Shown: positions 17,122-26,645, counted from the stretch's first letter. The stretch: DNA of 64,000 nt from Phycisphaerales bacterium (GCA_020639075.1 JACKHI010000001.1:4774001-4838000), one strand, 5' to 3'. Notes: generated by a model not told the origin, from the letters alone. Program-made: numbers and translations.

Positions 17122-18891
17122 ATGTTGAACATTGTTCATGTCACGCACGAGGCGATCGTCAAAGTCGGCGGCATCGGCACGGTCCTCGAAGGGCTGATCA
17201 CGTCGAAGGGCTATTCCGAAAGTGTGAGCCGGACGTTGCTGCTCTGTCCGCTTTTCACGACGGAAGGCGATGCCGATTCACGATTGGGACCGCGAGGCGA
17301 AGTACAGTACTCCTCGATCGACGGTCGCTGGGACAGCCCCCATCGCGCAGCGTTTGGCGAGATCCAGCAGCGATTTCATACCGAGATCGTGTACGGCCGC
17401 CGGCACCTGCGCGATCCGATCAGCGGTCTCGAAGCCTGGCCGGAAGTCGCGTTGATCGACGTCGGTCGAATTCCCCATGACATCGTGAACGATCTGAAGC
17501 GCCGATTGTTCGAGTCCTTTGGCGTTGAGTCGTCACGCTACGAGAACAGCTGGGATTACGAACAATACGTCCGGCTCGCCGAGCCGGGGCTCGCTGTCGC
17601 CCGCGCGCTCGGCCTGGCGACGGGGACGAGCCGTTGTGTCGTCGTCGGTCACGAGTTCATGGGCATACCGACGGCGCTGGCGGCGAAGCTCTGCCACGAC
17701 AACGCGTTCCAGACGGCGTATCACGCCCATGAGGTTTCGACGGCGCGCAAGATCGTCGAGGATCATCCGGGGCATGACACGTCCTTCTATAACGTTCTGC
17801 GTCTCGCCGAAAAACAGCATCTGTCCTTCGGCGATCTTTACGGCGATCAGACCGGCTACTATCGGCATGCCCTCATCGGCGCGACGCGTCATCTCGATGT
17901 ATCGCTGGCCGTCAGCGACTACGTCGTCGAGGAACTGCGTCGCGTCGGCCCCGGGATGGAGGAGAGCAACATCAAGCTCTGTTACAACGGCGTGCCGGCG
18001 TACAGGGTCGATCCGAAGGAGGCCGCGCAGAGCAAACGACTTCTGCAGACGTACGCCGAGAACCTGCTGGGAGAGCGGCCGCACCACGTGTTCACGCACG
18101 TGACGCGGATGACGCCGAGTAAGGGTCTATGGCGTGACATCAACGTCATGTACGAAATCGAAAAGGCCTTCCGCAAGACGGGCGAGTCGGCCGTCCTGTT
18201 CGTCCTCTCGACGGAGCTGGCCGGCGCTCGTCATCGGGAGGACATTCGCCACATGGAGAAGTGGTGGGACTGGCCCGTCGCACATCGAGAAGGCGTGCCG
18301 GATCTGTCGGGCGGCGAGGCGCTGTTCTATCAGGCCGTGCAGGCGTTCAACGCGCGATCACGGCAGTGCAAGATCCTCTTCATCAACCAGTTCGGCTTTA
18401 ATCGCGCCCTCTGCGGCGAGCGCATGCCGTCGGACATGCAGTTCGTGGACATCCGCCGCGGCAGCGATGTCGAATTCGGGCAGTCGATCTATGAACCGTT
18501 CGGTATCGCGCAGGTCGAGGCGCTCTCCTTCGGCGCGATCTGCGCTCTGAGCGACGCTTGCGGTTGCGCCAAGTTCGTCTCCCGCGCCGCGGGGCCCGGC
18601 GGATCGATGAATGTGATCATCGCGGAATACGCGGGCTTCCGGCATGCGCCGGACACGATGGACTCTTACATGCACCTGTCGCGAGCCGCCCGGGAAGTCC
18701 ACGAGGCTTCCATCGCAAAGGACGTCGCCACGGAAATCGTCAAGCGATTGCCGAGGACGCCGCGCGACAAGGAGGCCTGCATTCATCGCGGCTACGAGTT
18801 GGCGAGCCGGATGAGTTGGGATGTCGTCGCGCGGGACTACTTCCTCCCGGCTGTTGACGGCGTTGCGAGCCCGCTCGAAATGCTGGTCTAG
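17122..18891 (+). CDS. Glycogen/starch synthase-like glycosyltransferase (GT-B)
   Basis: A 589-residue protein. The N-terminus (MLNIVHVTHEAIVKVGGIGT) has the K-x-GG-hinge loop that binds ADP-glucose in GT5 synthases. The middle holds VVVGHEFMGIPTAL and FQTAYHAHEVSTAR. The C-terminal half has HVFTHVTRMTPSKGLWRDIN and YEPFGIAQVEALSFGA, the E-x7-E motif of GT-B retaining enzymes. It is longer and more divergent than GlgA, so the product (glycogen or another glucan) is uncertain. Start taken at the ATG; a TTG seven codons upstream would also be in frame. Confidence 0.82.
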   Translation: MLNIVHVTHEAIVKVGGIGTVLEGLITSKGYSESVSRTLLLCPLFTTEGDADSRLGPRGEVQYSSIDGRWDSPHRAAFGEIQQRFHTEIVYGRRHLRDPISGLEAWPEVALIDVGRIPHDIVNDLKRRLFESFGVESSRYENSWDYEQYVRLAEPGLAVARALGLATGTSRCVVVGHEFMGIPTALAAKLCHDNAFQTAYHAHEVSTARKIVEDHPGHDTSFYNVLRLAEKQHLSFGDLYGDQTGYYRHALIGATRHLDVSLAVSDYVVEELRRVGPGMEESNIKLCYNGVPAYRVDPKEAAQSKRLLQTYAENLLGERPHHVFTHVTRMTPSKGLWRDINVMYEIEKAFRKTGESAVLFVLSTELAGARHREDIRHMEKWWDWPVAHREGVPDLSGGEALFYQAVQAFNARSRQCKILFINQFGFNRALCGERMPSDMQFVDIRRGSDVEFGQSIYEPFGIAQVEALSFGAICALSDACGCAKFVSRAAGPGGSMNVIIAEYAGFRHAPDTMDSYMHLSRAAREVHEASIAKDVATEIVKRLPRTPRDKEACIHRGYELASRMSWDVVARDYFLPAVDGVASPLEMLV

Positions 18892-19169
18892 GGCAGTGCA
18901 TCGCGACAGTATTGTGTCAAGGTGTGAGCGTCAGCGAGTCGGTCGCGCGCTGACCGCCTGTCGCGTACAGCCGGCGCGGCGGGCAGGCGCCTCACGCGCG
19001 GCTGCAATTCGCGATGAGCCACGGGCTTCAATAGTTTCCCATTTCAGGGTAGTTTGACGCGCGCGGCGTGCGAATGGGACACCGCGTGCGTTCTGCACGA
19101 TGGAGCGTGCGTCGCTTTGATCGCTTCGATCAACCGGCCCTGAGAGGGCCTCGACTGCTGGAGAACCGG

Positions 19170-20639
19170 GTGCTCGTAGAAACTCTGCTTGAAACGGCGA
19201 AACGGCGCGGCGACCAGGTGGCTGTGGCGGATCCGACGCGCTCACTGACGTACAAGGAACTCGTGCGACTTTCGGATGTGATGCGGCGACAGGTTCAGCG
19301 CGCATCGAATCGGCAGAATGTCGGCATCCTGTTGCCTTCGACGACGGTTTTTGCCGGGGCCTTTTTCGGTACGCTATGGGCTGGCCGGACGGTCGTTCCA
19401 TTGAATTTCCTTCTGCAGCCCGACGAGCTGGCGAAAGTCGTCGATGATTCGGACATCGACGTCATCTTCACGATTCGACATTTCGAGGAGCTGGCGTCGG
19501 CGACGAAGGCTCGCAAGATCTACATCGAGGATCTGCCGCTCAAGCGCGAGATGATCCTGAGCTACCTCCGGTTCCGACCGGCGCCGCCCAAGGTGAATGA
19601 AAACGATACGGCTGTCCTGCTCTATACAAGCGGCACGTCGGGCGTTCCGAAGGGCGTCCTGCAGACGTATCGGAACCTTCGCACGAACATCGACGCCTGT
19701 ATCGAGGCGGCGCGACTTACAGGCGAACATCATTTTCTCGGCGTGTTGCCATTGTTCCACAGCTTCGGCATCACGACGATGCTGCTGGTTCCTGTTCGGC
19801 TCGGGGCGCGTGTCTATTACCTGCCGAAATTCAATCCGAACCTTGTCTTCAAGACGGTTCGCGAGCAGAAGAGCACGATCGTCATGGTCATTGCGAGCAT
19901 GTACACGGCGCTGCTTCGCAGCAAATCGGCGAAGGCGGAAGACCTCGCGTCGCTGACGTTTGCGATCAGTGGGGGCGAAGCGCTGTCGCCCATGACGTTC
20001 GAGGCGTTCAAGAGTCGGTTTAACGTAGAGATCCTGCAGGGCTACGGGATGAGCGAAGCGGCGCCCGTCGTCAGTCTGAGCATGCCGTGGGCGCATCGTG
20101 CCGGGAAAGTCGGCAAGCCGATCGCCGGTGTGAGCGTTCGAGCGTTCGACGATAACGGCAAGGAACTCGTCGACGAGGAAATCGGCGAACTCTGGGTCAA
20201 GGGCCCGAACGTCATGGCCGGCTACTACAAGAAGCCTGAAGAAACGAAGGCCGTGCTTACGGACGACGGCTGGTACAAGACAGGCGACATGGGCTGCGTC
20301 GACGCCGACGGGTTCATTCAGATTACGGGCCGCAAGAAGGAGATGATCATCGTCGGCGGCGAGAACGTCTATCCGCGCGAGATCGAGACGGCGCTCGAAG
20401 CGCATGATGCCGTCAATGAGGCCGCCGTCATCGGTCAGCAGGATCCGTCGCGCGGCGAGGTGCCCGTGGCGTTTGTCACGCTGATCGAAGGCGCGGACTC
20501 GACGGAAACGGAATTGCGGGAATTCTGCCGCGGCAAAGTTGCGGGCTACAAAGTCCCGCGGCGCGTGATTATTTCCAAGGATCTTCCGCGTGGTCCGACC
20601 GGCAAGATCCTCAAGCGGGAACTAAACAAGCTGCTGTAG
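19170..20639 (+). CDS. AMP-dependent acyl-CoA synthetase / ligase
   Basis: A 489-residue enzyme of the ANL superfamily that adenylates a carboxylic acid, probably a fatty acid, and transfers it to CoA. Motifs: LLYTSGTSGVPKG (A3), LPLFHSFG, ISGGEALSP, QGYGMSEAAP (A5), GELWVKGPNVMAGYYKKPEE, WYKTGDMG, ITGRKKEMIIVGGENVYPRE (A8) and PTGKILKRELNKLL with the catalytic Lys (A10). The GTG at 19170 is preceded by GGAG at 6 nt and fits the family N-terminus (VETLLETAKRRGD). The frame is open further up to 19068, but that part is Arg rich and unlike the family. Confidence 0.9.
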   Translation: MLVETLLETAKRRGDQVAVADPTRSLTYKELVRLSDVMRRQVQRASNRQNVGILLPSTTVFAGAFFGTLWAGRTVVPLNFLLQPDELAKVVDDSDIDVIFTIRHFEELASATKARKIYIEDLPLKREMILSYLRFRPAPPKVNENDTAVLLYTSGTSGVPKGVLQTYRNLRTNIDACIEAARLTGEHHFLGVLPLFHSFGITTMLLVPVRLGARVYYLPKFNPNLVFKTVREQKSTIVMVIASMYTALLRSKSAKAEDLASLTFAISGGEALSPMTFEAFKSRFNVEILQGYGMSEAAPVVSLSMPWAHRAGKVGKPIAGVSVRAFDDNGKELVDEEIGELWVKGPNVMAGYYKKPEETKAVLTDDGWYKTGDMGCVDADGFIQITGRKKEMIIVGGENVYPREIETALEAHDAVNEAAVIGQQDPSRGEVPVAFVTLIEGADSTETELREFCRGKVAGYKVPRRVIISKDLPRGPTGKILKRELNKLL

Positions 20640-20657
20640 TGAGGCCAGGCAATCCGC

Positions 20658-21536
20658 CTATTCGCCGAAGATGCCTTCCGCGATCGACACCTGCTCGGGG
20701 AGCTGATCGAGAATCTCGTCGACCTTTGCGGCATCCAGCTTGATCAAGGTGTAGAGTTCGTCGGTGATCTCGGTGTTCTTGTCGTGCTGTGCGAAGCCGA
20801 TGCCGGCCTTACAGGTCAGGATGTCGGCGACGTTTACGATCGCCGGCAGTTCGCGGTTCATTTCCGCCAACAACATCGGATTGTGATGGTAGCCGATCGT
20901 CGTGCAGATCGTCTGGGGGAAACGCCACTTCTTCGCGAGGGCCATGCCGAACGCCTGATGATCCGCGCCGATGATCTCGCTTTCGATCTGGCAGAGATTT
21001 CCGCCGTTGTGCTGGAATCGGCCGACGACTTCGCCCAACTCCGCCGCGAAGAGCTGTCGCTCGACGAGCAGACCAAGATCGGAGATCAGACCCGCCAGGA
21101 AGCTCTCTTCCACCTGCGGTCGTCCCTGTGCCGCGGACAACAGCCGCGAACCCACACCGATGCCGATCGAGTGCTTCCACACGTCGGCGCCGCTGAACCC
21201 GTCGATCGAAGCGCCGCCCGTGAACAGGTGCGTCATCGATGCGGCAATGGCGATGTTCTTGACGGCTGAGAGACCCAAGAGCACGATCGCGCGATCGATG
21301 CTCGATATCTGGCCGGGCAGACCGTAAAAGGCCGAATTAACAACCTTCAAGATTCGCGCGGACAATGCCGGGTCGTTCTTGATGACGTCGTGAAGATCGC
21401 GGGCCGTCGACTTCGGGTTCTCGACGATTTCGATGATCTTAACCGTCACTTCCGGAAGCGTCGCGATTTCGCCAACGTCTGCAATGGCGTTGTCTACGAG
21501 TGCTTTTGTTTCCTGCGACAGTTCGGCTTGCACCAT
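20658..21536 (-). CDS. HDOD domain protein
   Basis: A 292-residue signalling protein. The HDOD domain spans most of it: LPEVTVKIIEIVENPKSTAR, VIKNDPALSARILKVVNSAF, IDRAIVLLGLSAVKNIA, then DVWKHSIG, ESFLAGLISDLGLLV, KKWRFPQTICTTIGYHH and VNVADILTCK. HDOD proteins are degenerate HD-domain relatives used in cyclic-di-GMP, chemotaxis and stress circuits; usually they lack phosphodiesterase activity. No GGDEF or EAL partner is in the window. It is convergent with the acyl ligase and lies 195 bp downstream of the NeuA-NeuB gene on the same strand. Confidence 0.9.
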   Translation of the reverse strand: MVQAELSQETKALVDNAIADVGEIATLPEVTVKIIEIVENPKSTARDLHDVIKNDPALSARILKVVNSAFYGLPGQISSIDRAIVLLGLSAVKNIAIAASMTHLFTGGASIDGFSGADVWKHSIGIGVGSRLLSAAQGRPQVEESFLAGLISDLGLLVERQLFAAELGEVVGRFQHNGGNLCQIESEIIGADHQAFGMALAKKWRFPQTICTTIGYHHNPMLLAEMNRELPAIVNVADILTCKAGIGFAQHDKNTEITDELYTLIKLDAAKVDEILDQLPEQVSIAEGIFGE

Positions 21537-21731
21537 GGCTGGCCTCGCTCTTGAAAGTTCCAGACTGTTCCATGCGGCGCGCGAATCACACGCTCGTTAC
21601 GTGCCGTATCGGCACACGGGATTTGCGAATTCACGACGATATCCGGCCGTTTAATCTCGGTAGTGCGTGATTCTACGAATTGTGCGGTTGTTATCAGACG
21701 AATGCGGTTCGCGCGCCGAACGGCGGCGGCG

Positions 21732-23501
21732 TCAACCGGCGGGCGTCAACATGTCCCATGCCAGCGGGCAAGCGCCGTCGATCCGGCGTGCGGCCGTTCG
21801 ACCGACGACGCGGCCCAGCTCCGTCGGCGGGATACCGTCGCCCGGACGCTGAACCATCAGGGCGTCGGCGGTGATCGTTGCACCCTTCATGATGGTGCGT
21901 CGCGCGACAAGCCGGCCGCGGGCGAGCGATCGGACATCCCGTTCGATGTCGAGACACGTTCGCTCACTGCGACCAAGCATGATCGCCGCCTGCCGAGCCT
22001 GCCTGACGTAGTCCGCGAAGCGCGCGGGTTCCAGCGACGCGGCGTGATCGGGCCCTGGCGCCTTTCTATCAAGCGTGATGTGCTTTTCGAGAATCGACGC
22101 GCCTGCAAGAACGGCGTAAGCGCCTGTTTCGATCTCCATCGTGTGGTCGCTGAAGCCGACAGGCAGGCGAAACTGGTCGATCATACGTCGGATAACGGCC
22201 AGTTGAATCTGTGCGGCGGGCGTGGGATAAGCCGACACGCAGTGAAGCAGCGCGAGCCGGCCGTCGTTTCGAAGTTCGTGCAGCAATTCAACTGCCGCGA
22301 CGATCTCCTCCCACTCGGATGCCCCTGTTGACACAATTATTCGTTTTCCGGTGTTGGCCGCGGCCCGCAGGAGCGGAATATTAACCAGATCGGGTGACGC
22401 AATCTTGACAGCTCCCGGGTCGAGTTCAGCCGCGAGAAATTCGAGTTCCGGAATGCCGAACGGCGTCGCAATGAAGTCGATCGCGACGTCGCGCGTGTGC
22501 GCGCGGAGTTTCAGCAGTGCGTCGCGAGGCAGTTCGAGCCGACGCAGCATGTCCCGCTGTGAATCGGCGGATTGCGTATTTTTCTGCTGATATCGACACG
22601 TCGCCGCATCCTCCGAAGCGAGGGAGTCGGCGCTGAAGATCTGGAGTTTGATTGCGTTCGCGCCGGCGTACTTTGCGGCGTCGATCAGCGCTCGCGCCTT
22701 TTCGATCGAACCGTCGTGGTTGACGCCGATCTCAGCGATGACGTAGGGCGCAGCGCCGTCAACAAGGCGGGCCATTGATTCGCCGGTCGCTTTGGGAGTC
22801 TCGGCCTGAGTTCGAAGCACGGCCTCGGCGACACGCGCATCCGTCGCACTGTCCACGTCGACGGCCGGGCTCGGTGAGACGACGCCGCGCCGATCGCGGC
22901 CGAAGAAGGCATGCGGATCCGTCGGATCGACGTTGAAGAGCGATGCGCGCGTCACTGCGACGACGGCGCCGTCGTGAAAGTAGAGAGGTTCAAGATCCTG
23001 TCTACGATAGATCGAGTTCGCCCGGTACTGGATTATCCGATCGCCGTCCAGCCGATGCATCCAGTCAGGATGCATCTTGTCGACCGGTGCGAGGCTGCGA
23101 ACGCTGTCGGCGCCCGTCGCGATCAACTTGTCGATGGCGGCGTCTATGATGCCGTTGGGCCGCACGGGAATGTTGGCGTACAGCAGCACGACGTGCGTGA
23201 CGGTCTGGAAGAGCCGCTCATACTCGACGACGGCGTGGCGGGCGGCGGAGTCGACTGTCGCCGCATCGTCGGCGAGCTCGGCGGGGCGATCGACGACCGG
23301 CAGCCCCGACGATCGCGCGATTGCCGCGGCCTCGGCGAGATCCGTCGTGACGCAAAGGGCGTTCAGACGCGTCGCGGCACGGGCGGCGTCGATCGTCCAC
23401 GCGATCATGGGCCGACTGGCGATCGGCAGGACGTTCTTACGCGGCAGCCCCTTGCTGCCGGCACGGGCGAGGATGACGCCGAGAATGTGAGGCGGATTCA
23501 T
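21732..23501 (-). CDS. NeuA-NeuB fusion: cytidylyltransferase plus nonulosonate synthase
   Basis: A 589-residue two-domain protein. Residues 1-235: CMP-sialate synthetase-like cytidylyltransferase (ILARAGSKGLPRKNVLP, the CTP loop, then VTTDLAEAAAIA and VVLLYANIPVRP). Residues about 250-520: NeuB-type synthase (YVIAEIGVNHDGSIEKA, KLQIFSADSLA, FIATPFGIPELEFL, VKIASPDLVNIPLL, IVSTGASEWEEI, LLHCVSAYPTP, GFSDHT, EKHITLDRKAPGPDHAASLEP). Residues about 525-589: SAF domain. Together these would condense a hexose derivative with phosphoenolpyruvate and activate the product as a CMP sugar. Start at MNPPHIL; sequence upstream in frame is not family-like. Confidence 0.9.
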   Translation of the reverse strand: MNPPHILGVILARAGSKGLPRKNVLPIASRPMIAWTIDAARAATRLNALCVTTDLAEAAAIARSSGLPVVDRPAELADDAATVDSAARHAVVEYERLFQTVTHVVLLYANIPVRPNGIIDAAIDKLIATGADSVRSLAPVDKMHPDWMHRLDGDRIIQYRANSIYRRQDLEPLYFHDGAVVAVTRASLFNVDPTDPHAFFGRDRRGVVSPSPAVDVDSATDARVAEAVLRTQAETPKATGESMARLVDGAAPYVIAEIGVNHDGSIEKARALIDAAKYAGANAIKLQIFSADSLASEDAATCRYQQKNTQSADSQRDMLRRLELPRDALLKLRAHTRDVAIDFIATPFGIPELEFLAAELDPGAVKIASPDLVNIPLLRAAANTGKRIIVSTGASEWEEIVAAVELLHELRNDGRLALLHCVSAYPTPAAQIQLAVIRRMIDQFRLPVGFSDHTMEIETGAYAVLAGASILEKHITLDRKAPGPDHAASLEPARFADYVRQARQAAIMLGRSERTCLDIERDVRSLARGRLVARRTIMKGATITADALMVQRPGDGIPPTELGRVVGRTAARRIDGACPLAWDMLTPAG

Positions 23502-23597
23502 ACCATGAAGATCGAGTGCCGACGCCCTTCGGCTTGAGGTCAGAGCGTTCGAAGGGCCGCATGACGCCGAAACGGTGGATTCGTCTAGAATGTTCCC

Positions 23598-24428
23598 ATG
23601 CCCGAGCTGCCTGAAGTCGAGTCCATCGCCCGAACCCTTCGCGAACGAATCGCCGGACGACGCATCGCGTCCGTCCGCCTCTCGCGACCCGATTTCGTGC
23701 GTCACGGCGCCGGGTCTATCCGAAAGTTGCTGACGGGCGATCGCGTCGCGGCTGTGAAGCGCGTCGGAAAGCGTCTCTGGATCGAGCTGGAGAGCGGGGC
23801 GGCCTGCCTTGTCCACCTCGGCATGAGCGGTCGCCTGACGATCGAACGCGCTGAGGCGCCGACGCTACCGCATACGCATCTGTCTTTTCGACTGGAGGGC
23901 GAGGCCGGCGACGTGCGCCTTCGTGATCCGCGTCGATTCGGAGGCGTTTGGTTCTTTCCGGAGGGGCGAACCGCCGGCGACAACCAACTGGAGTCCCTGG
24001 GCCCCGACGCCCTCGAGATCTCGACGCGCGAGTTCGTTCAGCTCTGCCGCGGTCGACGACCCATCAAGTCGCTGCTGCTCGATCAGCGATCGATCGCCGG
24101 AATTGGCAACATCTACGCGGACGAATCCCTGTTCGATGCGAGGATCCATCCGTTGACGCTCGCCGACGAATTGTCGACCGATGACCAACGTCGCCTGGCC
24201 GCCAGCGTGCGCCGCGTTTTGCGCAAGGCCGTCAACTTCGGCGGCTCGACGCTGCGTGACTACGTCCGCGCCGACGGAACGGCTGGCGAATTCCAGAGGC
24301 TCCATCGCGTTTACGGTCGCGACGGACAGCCCTGTGTGCGCTGCAAGGCCGACATTCAGAGAATCGTCGTGGCCCAACGCTCGACGCATTACTGCCCGAC
24401 CTGCCAGCCGATCGGAACACACGCATGA
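23598..24428 (+). CDS. mutM: Formamidopyrimidine-DNA glycosylase
   Basis: A 276-residue base excision repair enzyme that removes 8-oxoguanine and Fapy lesions. It starts MPELPEVE, where Pro2 is the catalytic nucleophile and Glu3 is catalytic. KRVGKRLWIEL, LGMSGRL, LRDPRRFGG and SIAGIGNIYADESLF follow (helix-two-turn-helix). The C-terminal zinc finger is CVRCK...CPTC with YVRADGTAGEFQ before it. It is divergent from the NeuA-NeuB gene by 96 bp. The next gene overlaps its stop by 4 bp. Confidence 0.97.
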   Translation: MPELPEVESIARTLRERIAGRRIASVRLSRPDFVRHGAGSIRKLLTGDRVAAVKRVGKRLWIELESGAACLVHLGMSGRLTIERAEAPTLPHTHLSFRLEGEAGDVRLRDPRRFGGVWFFPEGRTAGDNQLESLGPDALEISTREFVQLCRGRRPIKSLLLDQRSIAGIGNIYADESLFDARIHPLTLADELSTDDQRRLAASVRRVLRKAVNFGGSTLRDYVRADGTAGEFQRLHRVYGRDGQPCVRCKADIQRIVVAQRSTHYCPTCQPIGTHA

Positions 24429-24799
24429 TCACACGAGCGTTCGCCGAACAGTTCGCCTCGGAGTGGATCGAAGCGTGGAACGCGCACGATCTCGATCGAG
24501 TCCTTGCGCATTACTCCGACTCAGTCCGCTTCGCGTCGCCGTTCATCGCCGCTATCACGGGTGACGCTTCCGGAACACTGACCGGCGCCGCGGCGCTTCG
24601 CGCCTATTGGCAAAAAGCGATGGCGGCCTATCCCGATCTGCGATTCGAACTGATCGAAACGTTCGTGGGCGCAGATAGCGTCGTGCTGTACTACCGGAGT
24701 GTGAAAGGCATGATCGCCGCTGAAGCGATGCGGTTCGACGCGGAAGGTCGAGTCGCGGAGGCGTGGGCGAACTATGCGCCGGGCAACTTCAGATCGTAG
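24425..24799 (+). CDS. SnoaL/NTF2-like domain protein
   Basis: A 124-residue protein of the NTF2-like fold: FASEWIEAWNAHDLDRVLAHYSDSVRFASPF, GAAALRAYWQKAMAAYPDLRFELIE, VVLYYRSVKGM and FDAEGRVAEAWANY. Many such proteins are small ligand-binding or isomerase-type enzymes; none can be named here. It starts inside the mutM stop (ATGA overlap), so it is translationally coupled to it and the pair is probably one operon. Confidence 0.85.
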   Translation: MITRAFAEQFASEWIEAWNAHDLDRVLAHYSDSVRFASPFIAAITGDASGTLTGAAALRAYWQKAMAAYPDLRFELIETFVGADSVVLYYRSVKGMIAAEAMRFDAEGRVAEAWANYAPGNFRS

Positions 24800-24860
24800 T
24801 GCACCCCGAAGTGCCGAGCGAAATCTGTGGAATACGACCGTATCCGTTTCAGTATCAACA

Positions 24861-25005
24861 ACGGCCCATGACTGGGCCGGCTCGGAAGTTGGAATCCGAG
24901 CCGCTGCAGTGATGCGGCGGTTTGTTGCGCGACGGGGTAGGTATCAAGTCGGGGGGCTGCGATGTCGAGTCCCCACCCTTTGCATTCGCAAAGGATGGGG
25001 CACCC
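24861..25005. repeat. 145-bp long repeat, copy 1 (left of TA/PEP-CTERM cassette)
   Basis: Contains four hairpins in order: GGCCCA/TGGGCC, GGCTCGGA/TCCGAGCC, GCCGCTGC/GCGGC-type, and CCCACCCTTTGC/GCAAAGGATGGGG followed by CACCC. It is nearly identical to 26916-27061 in the same orientation. Nothing gene-like is seen in the rest of 24800-25237. Confidence 0.85.
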
Positions 25006-25183
25006 ACTGAGAATTGCGTCGACGCCGCTCGTGGTGGTTGGCTCGCGCTCGATCATCGTGTACCCCGGGGAGAATCACCGGGCCAGCCCCCTCGAACCGG
25101 CGTGGGCCGCGGATTATCAGTCGCGTCGTGATCCGGCGGTCCGACCCATTTCACGATTCCGCTCGACTTCGCGCCGAAGAGTG

Positions 25184-25213
25184 TTGTACAATTAGACGTA
25201 CAGCGCATTGTAA
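25184..25213 (+). promoter_or_regulatory. Possible promoter/operator of the toxin-antitoxin pair
   Basis: An AT-rich island before the antitoxin ATG has TTGTAC (25184-25189) and TTGTAA (25208-25213) 18 bp apart, with an internal GTAC. TA operons are usually repressed by the antitoxin at such short repeats. The assignment is by position and composition only. Confidence 0.3.
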
Positions 25214-25237
25214 CAGGCATCGTAAGGGTTAATTGCC

Positions 25238-25528
25238 ATGCGAACCGACGATATCCATCCTGTAAGCGAGCATCGCACCCATCTGACGGAGCATCTGCGA
25301 CAGGTGCAGGAAAGCGGCCGGCCCATGGTCATCACGCAGAAGGGCCGAGCGGCTGGCGTTCTGTTGAGTCCTGCTGCATACGACACGCTCGTGAAACAGG
25401 CGGAATTCGCGCAGGATATTCTCGCGCTTCGTGAAGGTCGAAAGCAGGCCGCAGCCGGCAAGGGCGTCGATGCCCGCACGGCGATTCGTCAGATTGCCGC
25501 CCGGCACGGTCTCTCCCTGGATCGATGA
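25238..25528 (+). CDS. Phd/YefM family antitoxin
   Basis: A 96-residue antitoxin. The N-terminal Phd/YefM fold shows DIHPVSEHRTHLTEHLRQVQ, RPMVITQKGRAAGVLLSPAAYD and then a charged C-terminal helix (EFAQDILALREGRKQ) that would wrap the toxin. In this family the N-terminal domain binds the operon's own promoter. The stop overlaps the toxin ATG by 4 bp, the standard coupled arrangement. The pair lies between two 145-bp direct repeats. Confidence 0.9.
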   Translation: MRTDDIHPVSEHRTHLTEHLRQVQESGRPMVITQKGRAAGVLLSPAAYDTLVKQAEFAQDILALREGRKQAAAGKGVDARTAIRQIAARHGLSLDR

Positions 25529-25851
25529 ACTACCAAGTCCAGTACATGCCTCGCGTGATTGCAGCCATTGACGATCAAGTCAACTGGCTCCGAACGCAGG
25601 GCGCGAGCGACGATCGCATCGCGGGCTGGCTAACGGATCTGTTCGATCTTACTGACAGTCTTTACCACTCACCGCGACGTCATCCAGTTGCAGAGTTGGA
25701 ATCGGCCGAGCTGGGCATTGAAATCCATCGAGTCGTGTTCGGCGACTACATCATTTATTACCACGTCGATGAGCTGCGCCGGGTCGTCGAGGTGCTGCAT
25801 TTCAGGCACGCGGCGCGAGAAGCGGGCGGCTTGATGGTCGATGACGAATGA
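25525..25851 (+). CDS. RelE/ParE family toxin
   Basis: A 108-residue type II toxin. It shows the RelE/ParE pattern: VQYMPRVIAAIDDQVNWLRTQG, a helix pair, SLYHSPRRHPVAELESAELG, IEIHRVVFGDYIIYYHVDE and VEVLHFRHAARE. RelE toxins cut mRNA at the ribosome and ParE toxins poison gyrase; which applies here cannot be told. It is coupled to the antitoxin. Its 3' end overlaps the 3' end of the opposite-strand PEP-CTERM gene by 50 bp. Confidence 0.88.
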   Translation: MNYQVQYMPRVIAAIDDQVNWLRTQGASDDRIAGWLTDLFDLTDSLYHSPRRHPVAELESAELGIEIHRVVFGDYIIYYHVDELRRVVEVLHFRHAAREAGGLMVDDE

Positions 25852-26536
25852 CGGCGATCGACATCAATGCCACTAACATCGCCGTGGCGGGTTCGGGGAT
25901 GGGTGTTAGCGTGAAATCCAACGCCCCGTTGCCTGTGCCAATCGCTCCAGCTTCGAAACCGGCATGGAGTTCGATGCTGTAGGAAATGCCGTAGCGTTCG
26001 CCGGCTTCGAGCAGCATGTGGCGTGTCGTGTTGAAGGTGCCGGCCCGCGGGTCAAGGGAGCCGGTGCCACCTTGCCGAACGGTTCGCATGATGGTTTCAA
26101 AGCCGTCATCCGTGAGTCGGGTAATTGTATTTATGCTTGTCAGGATGATGCCACCGGTCAGATCGCTGAACGAATAGGTGTAGTGGTAATCCAACATGAG
26201 ATCGACGTCGGAGGTGATTCCCACCCCCCCAAAAGTCTTGGACATCGAAAAGCCGGGGCTGTCATCGATAACATGATCGAACAGAAAACTGAACGAGCCA
26301 CCGGCTGGGCTCCAGGCGAGAGCGATAACGGTGGTCGCCTTTGTCAGCCCCAACTGGGCGTGACGTGTGGTCACAAGAGGGTTCGTCGGTCCCAACACGT
26401 ATTGACTGACTTGTTGGCTGTCGACGTAAACAGATGTCGTCATATTCATGTCGAAGACGTCGATCGATGCAGCGGATGCATATTGACTAAATATCAGCGC
26501 GAGAATCAATGCCCAGATGCAAGTCCGGTGGTTCAT
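25802..26536 (-). CDS. PEP-CTERM sorting domain protein
   Basis: A 244-residue exported protein. Signal peptide at residues 1-22 (ILALIFSQYASA). The body is Ser/Thr rich and beta-like. The C-terminus has TPIPEPATAMLVALMSIAVI followed by arginines: the Pro-Glu-Pro motif, a membrane helix and a basic tail, recognised by exosortase. Such proteins go to the outer surface or extracellular matrix. No exosortase gene is in the window. The 3' end overlaps the toxin gene tail-to-tail. It sits inside the repeat-bracketed 24.9-27.0 kb segment. Confidence 0.85.
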   Translation of the reverse strand: MNHRTCIWALILALIFSQYASAASIDVFDMNMTTSVYVDSQQVSQYVLGPTNPLVTTRHAQLGLTKATTVIALAWSPAGGSFSFLFDHVIDDSPGFSMSKTFGGVGITSDVDLMLDYHYTYSFSDLTGGIILTSINTITRLTDDGFETIMRTVRQGGTGSLDPRAGTFNTTRHMLLEAGERYGISYSIELHAGFEAGAIGTGNGALDFTLTPIPEPATAMLVALMSIAVIRHRPSSRPLLAPRA

Positions 26537-26645
26537 TAACGTCTCAACTCCGGTGGGCTAACCGTTCGAGGCTTCGCTTTGATTCTAGGCGGAGGGGCTT
26601 GGGAAATGAAGGATCATCGCAATGTCGAAGGGGCGCATCTTCACT

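Noticed and set aside
24772..25056. 94-codon minus-strand frame
   Set aside because: Lies over the hairpin repeat; its peptide recurs at 26888-27130 because the repeat itself recurs, not because a gene does.
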